Below, one piece after another: positions 50,951-60,215 of a stretch of 64,000 nt of DNA. A program made the position numbers and the translations under genes. The notes beneath the pieces are model-generated. The model searched no databases. It was not told the origin of the DNA and saw nothing but the letters and a program-made list of their open reading frames with translations. This DNA comes from Myxococcales bacterium (GTDB lineage: Bacteria; Myxococcota_A; Polyangia; Polyangiales; Ga0077539): contig JAUSAZ010000210.1 of the NCBI GenBank assembly GCA_030652255.1, positions 1 to 64,000 on the forward strand, in the 5' to 3' direction. Each line of letters opens with the position of its first letter. Position 1 is the stretch's first letter.

Positions 50951-52417
50951 ATGACGACCGACGTCCAGATCGACCCGAAGCCCTCCGTCGACGCGAGCGC
51001 GGCCGAGCCCGGTGAAGCCGAGCTACGGGCGCTCTTCGAGCCCATGCACCGCGCCTCGCGGCACGGCACCACGCGCAGCTACGAGGCCCGCATCGGCGAC
51101 CTCGAACGCCTCGCCAACACCATGCTGCGCCGCCAGGACGACATCGCCCGCGCCATCTCCGACGACTTCGGGCACCGCTCCCGGCACGAGACCCTCATCG
51201 CGGAGATCTTCGTCACGCTCCAGTCCATCGAGCACACCCGCGAGCACCTCGCCGGGTGGATGAGCCCCGGCGCCCGCCCGGTGCGCTGGCTCTTCCAGCC
51301 CGGCCGCGCCGAGATCATCCCGCAGCCCCTCGGCGTCGTCGGCATCATCGGCCCCTGGAACTACCCCTTCCAGCTCCTGGGCGCGCCGCTCGTGTACGCC
51401 CTGGCGGCGGGCAACCGCGTGATGCTCAAGCCCTCGGAGTTCGTCCCGCGCATCAGCGCCCTCATCGCCGACATCGTGCAGGAGTGCTTTCCCCCCGATC
51501 AGGTGTGCCTGGTCCAGGGTGGCCCCAAGGTCGCAGAGGCCTTCTCCCGGCTGCCCTTCGACCTGCTCTTCTTCACCGGCTCGACCCGCGTCGGCAAGCA
51601 CGTGATGCGCGCCGCCGCCGACAACCTCACCCCCGTGGTGCTCGAGCTCGGTGGCAAGTCCCCGGCGGTCGTCACCCCGGGCGCCTCGCTGTCCCGCGCC
51701 GCGACCTCCATCATCACGGGCAAGCTCTTCAACGCCGGCCAGACCTGCATCGCGCCCGACTACGCGCTCGTGCCTCGCGGCGCTCGCGACGCCTTCGTCG
51801 CCGAGTGCAAGGCGGCCGCGGCGCGGATGTACCCCACCCTCGTCGACAACCCCGACTACTCCTCCATCGTCAACGCGCACCACCGCGGGCGCCTCGTGGC
51901 CCTCCTCGACGAGGCCCGCGCGAAGGGCGCGACGGTGATCCCGCTCGGCCCCCCGGGCGAGTCCTTCGAGGCGTCGCCCAAGCTCGGGCCCGCGCTCGTG
52001 CTCGACGCCGACGACACCATGGGGTTGATGCAGGAGGAGATCTTCGGGCCCATCCTCCCGGTGGTGGCCTACGACTCCCTCGACGACGCCATCGCGTACG
52101 TCAACGACCGTCCGCGCCCGCTCGCGCTCTACCCCTTCGGGGACGACCGCGCGGCCGTGCAGGCGGTGGTCGACCGCACCGTCTCCGGCGGCGTCGCGGT
52201 CAACGAGACCATGGTGCACTTCGCCCAGGAAGACCTGCCCTTCGGCGGCGTGGGCCCCAGCGGCATGGGCCACTACCACGGGCGCGAGGGCTTCGAGGCC
52301 ATGTCCAAGATGAAGCCCGTGTTCCACCAGGCGCGGGTCAACGGCACCTTCCTCCTGCGACCGCCCTACGGCCCGGTGCTCGACACGGCGCTGCGCGCGC
52401 TCATCCCCCGGCGCTGA
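50951..52417 (+). CDS. Aldehyde dehydrogenase (coniferyl-aldehyde/class 3-like)
   Basis: The product is 488 aa. The NAD-binding fold has GPWNYPFQLLGAPLVYALAAGN and FFTGSTRVGKHV; catalytic E232 is in ELGGKSPAVV and Cys266 in NAGQTCIAPDY. The C-terminal FGGVGPSGMGHYHGREGFEAMS is typical. It is closest to the fatty/coniferyl aldehyde dehydrogenases (short class 3). The start ATG at 50951 gives an acidic extension before the family N-terminus. Nearby oxidoreductases (52456) and the peroxidase suggest a redox/detoxification group. Confidence 0.93.
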   Translation: MTTDVQIDPKPSVDASAAEPGEAELRALFEPMHRASRHGTTRSYEARIGDLERLANTMLRRQDDIARAISDDFGHRSRHETLIAEIFVTLQSIEHTREHLAGWMSPGARPVRWLFQPGRAEIIPQPLGVVGIIGPWNYPFQLLGAPLVYALAAGNRVMLKPSEFVPRISALIADIVQECFPPDQVCLVQGGPKVAEAFSRLPFDLLFFTGSTRVGKHVMRAAADNLTPVVLELGGKSPAVVTPGASLSRAATSIITGKLFNAGQTCIAPDYALVPRGARDAFVAECKAAAARMYPTLVDNPDYSSIVNAHHRGRLVALLDEARAKGATVIPLGPPGESFEASPKLGPALVLDADDTMGLMQEEIFGPILPVVAYDSLDDAIAYVNDRPRPLALYPFGDDRAAVQAVVDRTVSGGVAVNETMVHFAQEDLPFGGVGPSGMGHYHGREGFEAMSKMKPVFHQARVNGTFLLRPPYGPVLDTALRALIPRR

Positions 52418-52455
52418 TCGACGCTCCTCCCTGGCGCGTGGTAGCCCTGCGCTCC

Positions 52456-53478
52456 ATGCGCCAGATCTGGATCACCCGCCCCGGAGCCCCCGACGTCCTC
52501 GTGCTGCGCGAGGCGCCCGACCCCACACCCGCCGCGGGCGAGGTGCGCGTGAGGGTCCGCGCCGCGGGGGTCAACTTCGCCGACATCATGGCCCGCATCG
52601 GGATGTACCCCGACGCGCCGCCCCTGCCCTTCGTCCCGGGCTACGAGGTGTCCGGCGTGATCGACGCGGTCGGCCCCGGGGGCGACGCCTCGCGCGTGGG
52701 GCAGCGGGTGCTCGCCGCGGTGCGCTTCGGCGGCTACAGCGACACCGTCTGCGCACGCGACGAGTTCGCCATCGAGATGCCCGCGGCGATGTCCTTCGAG
52801 CACGGCGCTGGCCTCCCGGTGGTCTACTTCACCGCCCACCACATGCTGGTCTATCTGGGCAACGTGAAGCGCGGCGACACCGTGCTCATCCACGCCGCGG
52901 CCGGCGGCGTGGGCCTCGCGGCGCTGCAGCTCTGCAAGCACGCCGGCGCCGTCACCATCGGCACCGCGTCGGCCTCCAAGCACGACTACCTCCGCGCCGC
53001 GGGCCTCGACCACCCGATCGACTATCACACCCAGGATTTCGCCGCGGAGGTGCAGCGCATCACCAACGGCCGCGGGGTCGACATCGCCCTCGACGCGCAG
53101 GGCGGCGAGTCGCTCAAGAAGAGCCTCCGCTCGCTCGCGCCCACCGGCCGGCTCTTCGCGTTCGGCGCGGCGTCGCTCTCGCCCGACGGCACCCGGGACG
53201 TCTTCTCGGCGGTGAAGGGCGTGCTCCAGATGCCCCTCATCGACCTCTTCCCCTTCAACCTCATGAACGCCAACCGCGGCATCTTCGGCGTCAACATGGG
53301 GCACCTCTGGGACGAGTCGAAGATCCTCCTCGGGCAGCTCAACCAGCTGCTCGCGCTCTACGGCGAAGGGGCCATCGAGCCGGTGATCGACTCGACCTAC
53401 CCCTTCGAGCGGGCGGCCGAGGCGCACCAGCGCATCCACGACCGCAAGAACGTCGGCAAGGTGCTGCTCACCGCCTGA
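52456..53478 (+). CDS. Zinc-type alcohol dehydrogenase-like / quinone oxidoreductase (VAT-1-like)
   Basis: The product is 340 aa. The MDR fold is recognised by GVNFADIMARIGMYPDAPPLPFVPGYEVSGVIDAVGPG and the Rossmann motif AAAGGVGLAALQLCKHAGA. The zinc-ligand cysteines of alcohol dehydrogenases are absent, so it fits the zinc-independent quinone oxidoreductase/VAT-1 type. FPFNLMNANRGIFGVNMGHLW and PVIDSTYPFERAAEAHQRIHDRKNVGKVLL are characteristic. It is co-directional with the aldehyde dehydrogenase, 38 bp downstream. Confidence 0.9.
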   Translation: MRQIWITRPGAPDVLVLREAPDPTPAAGEVRVRVRAAGVNFADIMARIGMYPDAPPLPFVPGYEVSGVIDAVGPGGDASRVGQRVLAAVRFGGYSDTVCARDEFAIEMPAAMSFEHGAGLPVVYFTAHHMLVYLGNVKRGDTVLIHAAAGGVGLAALQLCKHAGAVTIGTASASKHDYLRAAGLDHPIDYHTQDFAAEVQRITNGRGVDIALDAQGGESLKKSLRSLAPTGRLFAFGAASLSPDGTRDVFSAVKGVLQMPLIDLFPFNLMNANRGIFGVNMGHLWDESKILLGQLNQLLALYGEGAIEPVIDSTYPFERAAEAHQRIHDRKNVGKVLLTA

Positions 53479-53488
53479 CGCGCGCTGC

Positions 53489-54826
53489 TCAGGGGTCGCG
53501 TCGGCCCAGGAGGAACGCGAGCGCCCCGGGGAGGCGCTGCGCCCAGTACACCTCGTTGTGCGTGGCGCCAGCCTGCACGACGTAGCGGAGGTCGGCGCCG
53601 TCGCGGTAGCCCGCCGCGCGCACCACGTCGGCGAGCATCGCGGTGTCGGCGACGCCGTCGCGGCTGTCCCCGGCGTCGCCGCTGTCGATGTAGATGCGCA
53701 GCGGTCGTGTCGCGAGGCCCCGCAGGGTGGCGGACTCGCGCAGCAGCATCCGGTCGTCCCACCAGGTCGACGGCGACAGCGCGCCGATGTGCCCGAAGAC
53801 GTCGCCGCGGCGCACCCCCGCCCAGGTCGAGATGAGCCCGCCGAGGGAGGAGCCCATGAGCACCGTGTCGGCGCGCCCCGGGAGCGTGCGGTAGCTCCGG
53901 TCGATGAGGGGCTTCACCTCCTCGACCAGCATCCGGAGGTAGAGCTCGCCGCGGCCGCCCGTCATCCGTCCGGCGTCGCGGGTGGGGGTGTACTCGTTGA
54001 TCCGCTCGGCGGTGTTCTCCACACCGACGATGATCGCCTCGCGGATGGCGCCGCTGTCGGCTCCCTGGTTCAGCGCGTCCTGGGCGTACCAGGGCTGTCC
54101 GCCGAAGGCCGTCGCGGGGTTGAAGAGGTTCTGCCCGTCGTGCATGTAGACCACGGGGAAGCGGGCGGTGGGGTTCTCGTCGTAGGCGGGCGGCAGGTAG
54201 ATCCAGACGCCGCGCTCGTTGCCGAGCACCGTGGAGCGGAAGGCCGGGATCGCGCGTGACCAGCGCCCCGAGCGCGTCACGAACCTGGGATAGATGTCCA
54301 ACGTGGCACCGGGTGTCGCGCGGTAATTGCTCCCGAGCGACCACTCCCGGTCGTCGAGCAGCGGCTTCCATTCGAACGAGCGCGCGACGCCGTCCGAGGA
54401 CCACTCCCACACGTCTGCGGTGACGCGGGTGAGGGAGACCCCGCGCTCCCAGGAGAGGCCCGCGAGGTCACCGCGCAGGCTCAGCGCACGCGCGCCGACG
54501 GGGTAGTGCACCCGAAGCACCGTGCGCGACGTCGCCACGTCGGGGGCGGTCGGGGCGTCGAGACCCACCTCCGCGAAGCCGCCGTCCACGCCCGCGTCTG
54601 GCACCCCAGCGTCGAGGCCGGCCTCCGCCGCGGTGACGTCCTGACGGTCTTCGATGACCTGGACATCGACCCCCGCTTCGATCGCCGCGTGGAAGCCCAG
54701 GTCGGGCCCTGCCGCGACGTCGACGATCGCGTCCGGGATCGTGGCGCGTCCGTCGATCTCCTGCGGCGCACCTCCCGCGGCCGCACATCCGATCAGCAGC
54801 CAGAGCGCGGCGACGTACCTTCGCAT
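53489..54826 (-). CDS. Lipoprotein esterase (putative esterase / Fes-EsterD-like)
   Basis: The product is 445 aa. ATG at 54826 opens a lipoprotein signal with LWLLIGCAAAG. Then come an Asp/Ala/Gly-rich spacer, a beta-sandwich resembling a starch-binding/E-set module (LRVHYPVGARALSLRGDLAGLSW, SSDGVARSFEWKPLL) and an alpha/beta-hydrolase of the enterochelin-esterase type: RFPVVYMHDGQNLF, nucleophile Ser in VLMGSSLGGLIS, and catalytic His in GATHNEVYWAQRLPG. It is likely an outer-membrane esterase acting on a bound ester. It is convergent with the quinone oxidoreductase. Confidence 0.88.
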   Translation of the reverse strand: MRRYVAALWLLIGCAAAGGAPQEIDGRATIPDAIVDVAAGPDLGFHAAIEAGVDVQVIEDRQDVTAAEAGLDAGVPDAGVDGGFAEVGLDAPTAPDVATSRTVLRVHYPVGARALSLRGDLAGLSWERGVSLTRVTADVWEWSSDGVARSFEWKPLLDDREWSLGSNYRATPGATLDIYPRFVTRSGRWSRAIPAFRSTVLGNERGVWIYLPPAYDENPTARFPVVYMHDGQNLFNPATAFGGQPWYAQDALNQGADSGAIREAIIVGVENTAERINEYTPTRDAGRMTGGRGELYLRMLVEEVKPLIDRSYRTLPGRADTVLMGSSLGGLISTWAGVRRGDVFGHIGALSPSTWWDDRMLLRESATLRGLATRPLRIYIDSGDAGDSRDGVADTAMLADVVRAAGYRDGADLRYVVQAGATHNEVYWAQRLPGALAFLLGRRDP

Positions 54827-55143
54827 CGGCCAGAGGGTTGCACTGCTCCCCGAGCGCGCGTCAAACCATCCGAGCGCCGATCGCGCATCGCTTGCGAGGT
54901 CTTTCGGTGAGCACGCAACTCGTGCGTGTGGGTCAGGCTGTGCACTTCTGCCACGCCTGCGGCCGTCCGACACACCTCGACCCCTCGACGACACGCTGCG
55001 ATTCCCGCGGAACCGCGCGTCCCGTCCCCGACGATCGCGCCCTCAGGTGGGGCTCCCTTCGGATGGCCTGTGCATTGCTGGTGGAATCACTCAGAGCTCC
55101 AAGCGGTTCGCAGCCATCTCACCTTCGGAGGCCCGCACCCCAT
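54827..55143. other. 317-bp divergent intergenic region without an assigned gene
   Basis: This region separates the esterase and the 119-aa gene. An in-frame extension of the 119-aa gene is open back to 54838 and contains a CHACGRP and a CxxC-like stretch (FCHACGRPTHLDPSTTRC), but third-position bias is mixed. Promoters of both genes should lie here; I could not pick one out confidently. Confidence 0.4.
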
Positions 55144-55503
55144 ATGACCGACACCGAACGCTTCTTTCGCGCCGCGGGGTATCTGTTCACGTGGGCGCCT
55201 GCGGAGGGGGGTCGGAAGGCGACCCTGGAGATGTGGCGCGAGTCGGCTGACTCGGCCGAGCGGTACTGGGTCACCCGCGCGACCTGTCGGCCCCACCGCG
55301 AGGGCGCCTACGCCGGCGCCATGGCGCTCGTCGCGTGGGTGCAGTCGCTCGACGTGCCGGCGCGCCGCGACCCGAAGGCCCACGCCGTCATGGAGCAGCT
55401 GGCCCTCACGAACGACCGCCTGCGCAACCTGCCGCAGCGCCCCGACCTCGCGATGACCGCCGCGCTCAAGACCCTGGTCAGCGGTCGCGCCGCGGCTGCC
55501 TGA
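55144..55503 (+). CDS. Small soluble protein of unknown function (119 aa)
   Basis: The product is 119 aa from ATG at 55144. It has a helix-rich pattern (TERFFRAAGYLFTWAPAEGG, RESADSAERYWVTRATCRP, GAMALVAWVQSLDVPARRDPKAHAVMEQLALTNDRLRNL) with no signal peptide. No family is recognised. A longer in-frame start near 54909 would add a Cys-containing segment and cannot be excluded. It is followed 63 bp on by the MYXO-CTERM protein gene. Confidence 0.62.
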   Translation: MTDTERFFRAAGYLFTWAPAEGGRKATLEMWRESADSAERYWVTRATCRPHREGAYAGAMALVAWVQSLDVPARRDPKAHAVMEQLALTNDRLRNLPQRPDLAMTAALKTLVSGRAAAA

Positions 55504-55566
55504 TCGCCTCGCGGCGGGCGCTCCCGGCGCGGTACAACCTCCCGCATCCGTTGCCCGGGAGGCCTC

Positions 55567-57177
55567 ATGCGCGCCGCGATCATCTTCCTCACCTCGCTGC
55601 TGTTGTCCTCCACGGCCTCTGCGATCACCCAGCCCGGGGGCGCGCAGATCCCGGTCGGGACGCAGCTCCAGGACATCTTCAACGCCCGGGGGGAGACCGC
55701 GATCCGGGTGCGCGAGGACGCGGCCATCGTGCCCGAGCGCTTCGTCCCGGGCTGCACGCTCACCTTCACCCTGGTCACCCGCGGCAACGCCGCCTTCCGC
55801 AACGTGTTCGGCTGGTACAACGTGCGCCCGGGTGTGACGCCCTCGCGCGACAACCCGCCGCCGGTGCGCCCGGAGCAGGTGCTCATCCCCTGCGGCGCGA
55901 TGCCCGGCGAGCAGTTCACCCTCAACCTCCGCGGCAACCCCCAGTACCTGGGCGGCGAGATCGGCTTCTTTCTCCGCACGCCCGAAGACGGCACCTCGGG
56001 AACCTGCTCGCGTGACTGCTGTGCGTCGCTCTCGCGCGCGGGCTCGTCGTTCTACTCCGAGCGGGCCTACAACCCCGACAACACCGGCGCGACGTCGTCG
56101 TACATCCACCTGCTGACCTACGACTCCCGCGTCCGTCCCCGCGCGTTCTACTTCGCCTGGGAGGACCTCTACTCGGGCGGCGACAACAACTTCACGGACT
56201 TCATCGCCCTCGTCGACGAGATCGTCTGCACGGGCGGCGGCGGGAGCTGCGCCACCGGGATGGCGGGTGCCTGCGGCGCCGGAACGCTGCAGTGCCGCGC
56301 CGGGGCGCTCGTGTGCGTCGGGGCGGTGACCACGGCGGCGGAGCGCTGCGACGGCGTCGACAACGACTGCGACGGCGCCGTCGACGAGGGCGACGGGCTG
56401 TGCGCGGCGATGCAGGTGTGCGACCGCGGCCGCTGCGTCGACCGCTGCCTGAGCGAGCTCGGCTGCTTCCCCGGCCTGCGCTGCACCGACCGCGGGACCT
56501 GCGTCGAGGCCGCGTGCGAGACGGTGACCTGCGGCGCGAGCGAGCGCTGCGAGGCCGGGCGCTGCGTCGGGGCGTGCGCGGACATCGTCTGCCCCGCGGG
56601 GACCCTCTGTCGCGCGGGGCGCTGCGTCGACGGCTGCGCGGGCGTGACCTGCGACAGCGACCAGGCCTGCGTGGAAGGGGTGTGCGTTCCGCGCTGCGAG
56701 TGCCGCGGATGCAGTGCGGGGCAGGCGTGCGGCGCCGACGGCCGCTGCCGGGCGGCGGCCTGCGCGACGACCACCTGCGCGGAGGGCACCACCTGCGTCG
56801 AGGGGCGCTGCGTCGATGCCTGCACCGACGCCCGCTGCCCGACGGGGGAGCGCTGCGAGCTCGGGCGCTGCGTGACGATCCCGGTGCCCGACGGGGGCGT
56901 CGCCCGCGATGCGCCGCCGCTCGCGGACGTCGGCTTCTTCGACCTCGGGCCGGCGGACGTCCCCGCGCCGGAGCCCGACGCCGGGGCGGCGCTCGACGCT
57001 GCCACCGACGACGGGCTGCTGATCATCAACGAGCCCCGGGACGGGTGCGGCTGCCGGGTGGGCGCGACGTCCCCGCCGGGGGCCGGCGCCGTGGCGCTCG
57101 CGGGGGTCTTCGCCGCGCTCGCCCGGCGTCGTCGTCAGCGCTTCGGGGAGAAGCGCTCGCGCAGCCGCTTGCCGTAG
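55567..57177 (+). CDS. Secreted Cys-rich protein with DUF4114-like domain and MYXO-CTERM tail
   Basis: The product is 536 aa. A signal peptide (IIFLTSLLLSSTASA) precedes a DUF4114-like region (RPRAFYFAWEDLYSGGDNNFTDFIALVDEIVCTG). The central part has a MopE-like VDNDCDGAVDEGD segment and about eight disulphide modules (CETVTCGASERCEAGRCV, CPTGERCELGRCV). The end (GCGCRVGATSPPGAGAVALAGVFAALARRRRQRF) is a MYXO-CTERM sorting signal: a Gly-Cys motif, a short hydrophobic helix and an Arg cluster. Proteins with this tail are processed and displayed on the outer surface in Myxococcota. The last 43 bases overlap the 3' end of convergent glmU. Confidence 0.88.
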   Translation: MRAAIIFLTSLLLSSTASAITQPGGAQIPVGTQLQDIFNARGETAIRVREDAAIVPERFVPGCTLTFTLVTRGNAAFRNVFGWYNVRPGVTPSRDNPPPVRPEQVLIPCGAMPGEQFTLNLRGNPQYLGGEIGFFLRTPEDGTSGTCSRDCCASLSRAGSSFYSERAYNPDNTGATSSYIHLLTYDSRVRPRAFYFAWEDLYSGGDNNFTDFIALVDEIVCTGGGGSCATGMAGACGAGTLQCRAGALVCVGAVTTAAERCDGVDNDCDGAVDEGDGLCAAMQVCDRGRCVDRCLSELGCFPGLRCTDRGTCVEAACETVTCGASERCEAGRCVGACADIVCPAGTLCRAGRCVDGCAGVTCDSDQACVEGVCVPRCECRGCSAGQACGADGRCRAAACATTTCAEGTTCVEGRCVDACTDARCPTGERCELGRCVTIPVPDGGVARDAPPLADVGFFDLGPADVPAPEPDAGAALDAATDDGLLIINEPRDGCGCRVGATSPPGAGAVALAGVFAALARRRRQRFGEKRSRSRLP

Positions 57178-58523
57178 CCCTCCTTGTTCTCCTGCTTGGC
57201 GCGCCCGATGGCGAGGGCGTCTTCGGGCACGTCGCGGGTCACCACCGAGCCAGAGCCCACGTAGGCGTTCTTGCCGATGATCACCGGCGCGACGAGGGAG
57301 CTGTTCGACCCGATGAACGCGCCCTCCTCGATGGTGGTCACGTGCTTCCGGAAGCCGTCGTAGTTGCAGAAGATCGTCCCGGCGCCGACGTTGGCCCGCG
57401 GGCCGATGACCCCGTCGCCGAGGTACGCGAGGTGGTTGGCCTTGGCGCCCTTCCCGAGCCGGGTCTTCTTGAGCTCGACGAAGTTGCCGACGTGCGCGCC
57501 CGCCTCGACCACGCTGTCCGGCCGGAGGTGCGCGAAGGGACCGAGCTGCGCCCCCTCGTGCACCTCGCAGCGCGTGACCAGGGTGTAGGGCTTGAGCAGC
57601 ACGTCTCGGCCGATGGCGGCGTCCTCGAGCACGCAGCCCGCGTCGACGGTGGTCCCGCTCCCGAGAGACGTCTTTCCGCGCAGCACCACGTTGGGGCCGA
57701 TGGTGACCCCGGGCTCGATGGTGACGTCGCGGTCGATGAACACGCCCGTCGCCACGGTGCTCCCGGCGCGGCGGTGCCCGTCCGCGATGCGCTGCCAGAG
57801 GTACGCCTCGGTGGCCGCGAGCTCGGCCCGGTCGTTGACGCCGCGGAGCGCGACGGGCTCCCAGGCGAGCTCGCCCACGCCTCCCCCGCGGGCGCCGATC
57901 TCCACGAGGTCGGTCAGGTAGAACTCACCCTGCGCGTTGCTCGAGCCGATCTTGCCCAGCGAGGCCGCGAGGAAGGCGCGGTCGGCGACGTAGAGCCCCG
58001 GGTTTACGCAGCGCACCGCGCGCTCGTCGGCGGAGCAGTCCTTGTGCTCGCGGATGGCCCGGATGCGGCCCTGGTCGTCGCGCAGCACCCGGCCGTAGCC
58101 CGTCGGGTCGGCCACCTCGGTGGTGATCATCGCGAGCGGGGCCCCGGAGCGGGCGCGCGCCTCGATGAGCTGCTTCAGCGCCTCCGCCGGGACGCAGGGC
58201 ACGTCGCCGTAGGTGATCAGCACCTCGGTCGCGTCGCCGGGGACCTCCGTCATCCCCGCGCGGACGGCGTCGGCGGTGCCGCGCTGCTCGGTCTGCACCG
58301 CGAAGCGGACCTTGTCGCCGAAGCGCGCGGTGACGGCCTCGGTGACCGCCTCGCGGCCGTGACCGACGACGAGCACGACGTGGTCCGACCCCGCGGCGAG
58401 CGCGGCCTCCACGGACCAGTGGACCATCGCGACGCCCGCGACCCGGTGCAGCACCTTGGGGAGCGTGCTCTTCATGCGGGTTCCCTGACCCGCGGCGAGG
58501 ATGATCGTGCATCGACCGTTCAT
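57135..58523 (-). CDS. glmU: Bifunctional N-acetylglucosamine-1-phosphate uridylyltransferase/acetyltransferase
   Basis: The product is 462 aa. It makes UDP-GlcNAc in two steps for peptidoglycan and LPS. The N-terminal uridylyltransferase has ILAAGQGTRMKSTLPKVLHRVAG, and TYGDVPCV with the metal Asp; the C-terminal left-handed beta-helix acetyltransferase starts near residue 240 with hexapeptide repeats (IEPGVTIGPNVVLRGKTSLGSG, GAHVGNFVELKKTRLGKGAKANHLAYLGD) and the catalytic NYDGFRKHVTTIEEGAFIGSNSSLVAPV. Start ATG at 58523 is fixed by the N-terminal motif. It is convergent with the MYXO-CTERM gene. Confidence 0.96.
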   Translation of the reverse strand: MNGRCTIILAAGQGTRMKSTLPKVLHRVAGVAMVHWSVEAALAAGSDHVVLVVGHGREAVTEAVTARFGDKVRFAVQTEQRGTADAVRAGMTEVPGDATEVLITYGDVPCVPAEALKQLIEARARSGAPLAMITTEVADPTGYGRVLRDDQGRIRAIREHKDCSADERAVRCVNPGLYVADRAFLAASLGKIGSSNAQGEFYLTDLVEIGARGGGVGELAWEPVALRGVNDRAELAATEAYLWQRIADGHRRAGSTVATGVFIDRDVTIEPGVTIGPNVVLRGKTSLGSGTTVDAGCVLEDAAIGRDVLLKPYTLVTRCEVHEGAQLGPFAHLRPDSVVEAGAHVGNFVELKKTRLGKGAKANHLAYLGDGVIGPRANVGAGTIFCNYDGFRKHVTTIEEGAFIGSNSSLVAPVIIGKNAYVGSGSVVTRDVPEDALAIGRAKQENKEGYGKRLRERFSPKR

Positions 58524-58625
58524 GTGGACTCCGTTGGGGCTGTTGGTGAGGGCGCGGGTTCTAGCACCGGCACCGGCTGGATTTCGAGTCGGCGGGCACG
58601 TTCCGGTATCCCCCCCAGGGTAGGC

Positions 58626-60128
58626 TTAGCGGGCGGGCGGGGTCCCGCGTCGCAGCGTGAGCGCGGTCACCGACCAGGGCGTCAGCCGGATGCGGAACCG
58701 CGGCCCGTCGACCCGCACCGCCCGCGTGCGGATGGCGACGGCGTCCGTCGGGCCGCCGACGTTCTCGTTGGTGCCCAGGAGGTCGCCGCCCACCTCCCAC
58801 GCCTGCGCGTCGGGCTGTGGCACGAAGCCGCGGAGGTCGAGCTCGACGTCCTGCAACACGTCGGCGGCCGCCCGGTTTACGAGCATCAACCGGAGCTCTT
58901 GCCCGCCCGCGGCGAGGCTCGCGTAGGCCCGTAGCCGCGGCACCTCCCCGGCGAACCCGTCCCAGTTCGTCGGGCCCTCGACGCGGTACCGCGGAACGCC
59001 CTGCGTCGTGACCGCCAGGGCCTCGTCGCCGAAGTGCTCTCGCCAGAGCTGGTGCACCAGCGCCTTGGGTCGACGGATCGCGTGGTTAGCGGGCATGCAC
59101 CAGTGCCCCGGAATCGCGCCGAAGCGATAGCCCTGCACCTCGTAGAACATCGCCCCTGCGACGCCCCCGGTGATCATCTCTCCGAGCGCGGCGCCGTAGA
59201 ACAGGGCGTCGGCCATCGACCACGACGCATAGGCGCGCGGCGTGATGAGCGTGGAGACCTGCGATTGCGGCGGCGGGTCGGACGCGCCGTCCCACTCGCC
59301 GAAGAGGATCTGGATCGATCCCGCGCGGGCTCCCGCCTCCTCGCGGAGCATCGCCCGGAGGCGCGCGAGCAGTGGTGCGATCCCCTCGGCCCCGGCGATC
59401 ACCTCCTCGGGGCGCGCCAGCGTCTGCTCGTGGTGGTTCGGGTAGTAGTGGTAGTCGACCGCATCGATGACGTCCGCGGTGCGACGGATGGCCTCGCGGT
59501 TCCACGCCTCCTCGTTGAAGGTCCCGATGGACAGCGCGATGCGGGTGCCCGGCGCCCGAGCGCGGATCGCCCGGGCGTGGGCGCGCACGTCCGCGGCGTA
59601 GCGGGCGGCGGTGCGGAATCCCCGATCCCAGTGGCCCCACACCTCGTTGCCGATGCCGACCCACGCGACGCGCAGCCCGCGCCGACGTGCGTCGGCGACC
59701 CACCGCGCGGCGTGCGCCGGCGTGCTCCGCAGGATGTTGGTCTCGAGGTAGAGCCCCGCTCCGCTTCGGCGAGCGAGCGCCGCCGCCGCGGGCCAGTCGA
59801 AGCCCGGGCGCCCGCAGCGCGGGGGGAGCGCCCGGTCCCAGCGAAACTCCGAGTCGGCGTCGCCTCCGGGGAAGCGCATCACGGGGAGCGAGCCCGCGAG
59901 CTCCGCCACCGCGGGCGTGTTCTCGTTGATGTACTCGAGGTTGCCGCCGAAGACGTCCCTCGGCACCGCGGTGCGGGCGCCCGCTGCATCGACCTCGACC
60001 CGAGGCGCCGCGGGCTGCGCGGCGACCGCCGGAGCCCAGAGCCCGAGCGTCCATGCGAGCGTCGCGCCGCGCCACGGAGCGCGCCTCCGGGTCACCCCCG
60101 TACCCACCCTGCGTCCCGATGACTCCAT
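58626..60128 (-). CDS. Secreted glycosidase (GH51-like, arabinofuranosidase-type)
   Basis: The product is 500 aa. ATG at 60128, with GGAGG nine bases upstream, gives a basic N-terminus and a signal peptide ending AVAAQP. The catalytic domain (about residues 55-400) shows VFGGNLEYINENTPAVAELAGSLPVMRFPGG, WVGIGNEVWGHW (acid/base Glu in GNE), DAVDYHYYPNHHEQTL and IQILFGEWDG (nucleophile Glu). This is the clan GH-A pattern, most like GH51/GH39-type enzymes; the C-terminal 110 residues form a beta domain. Substrate is not evident, and an arabinose- or glucuronoarabinan-directed role is only a guess. It is divergent from nadD. Confidence 0.78.
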   Translation of the reverse strand: MESSGRRVGTGVTRRRAPWRGATLAWTLGLWAPAVAAQPAAPRVEVDAAGARTAVPRDVFGGNLEYINENTPAVAELAGSLPVMRFPGGDADSEFRWDRALPPRCGRPGFDWPAAAALARRSGAGLYLETNILRSTPAHAARWVADARRRGLRVAWVGIGNEVWGHWDRGFRTAARYAADVRAHARAIRARAPGTRIALSIGTFNEEAWNREAIRRTADVIDAVDYHYYPNHHEQTLARPEEVIAGAEGIAPLLARLRAMLREEAGARAGSIQILFGEWDGASDPPPQSQVSTLITPRAYASWSMADALFYGAALGEMITGGVAGAMFYEVQGYRFGAIPGHWCMPANHAIRRPKALVHQLWREHFGDEALAVTTQGVPRYRVEGPTNWDGFAGEVPRLRAYASLAAGGQELRLMLVNRAAADVLQDVELDLRGFVPQPDAQAWEVGGDLLGTNENVGGPTDAVAIRTRAVRVDGPRFRIRLTPWSVTALTLRRGTPPAR

Positions 60129-60215
60129 GCTCCGCCTCCCGCGCCCGCCACTCCCTCCGCGAAGCCTGGCAACGGCTTCGTCTCGACCGGGGAAAGGTAC
60201 TAGTCTGCGCGCCGA

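Noticed and set aside
51023-52327. A 434-residue minus-strand gene opposite the aldehyde dehydrogenase
   Set aside because: His/Gly/Arg/Val-rich, no homology, mirrors the codon bias of the real gene.
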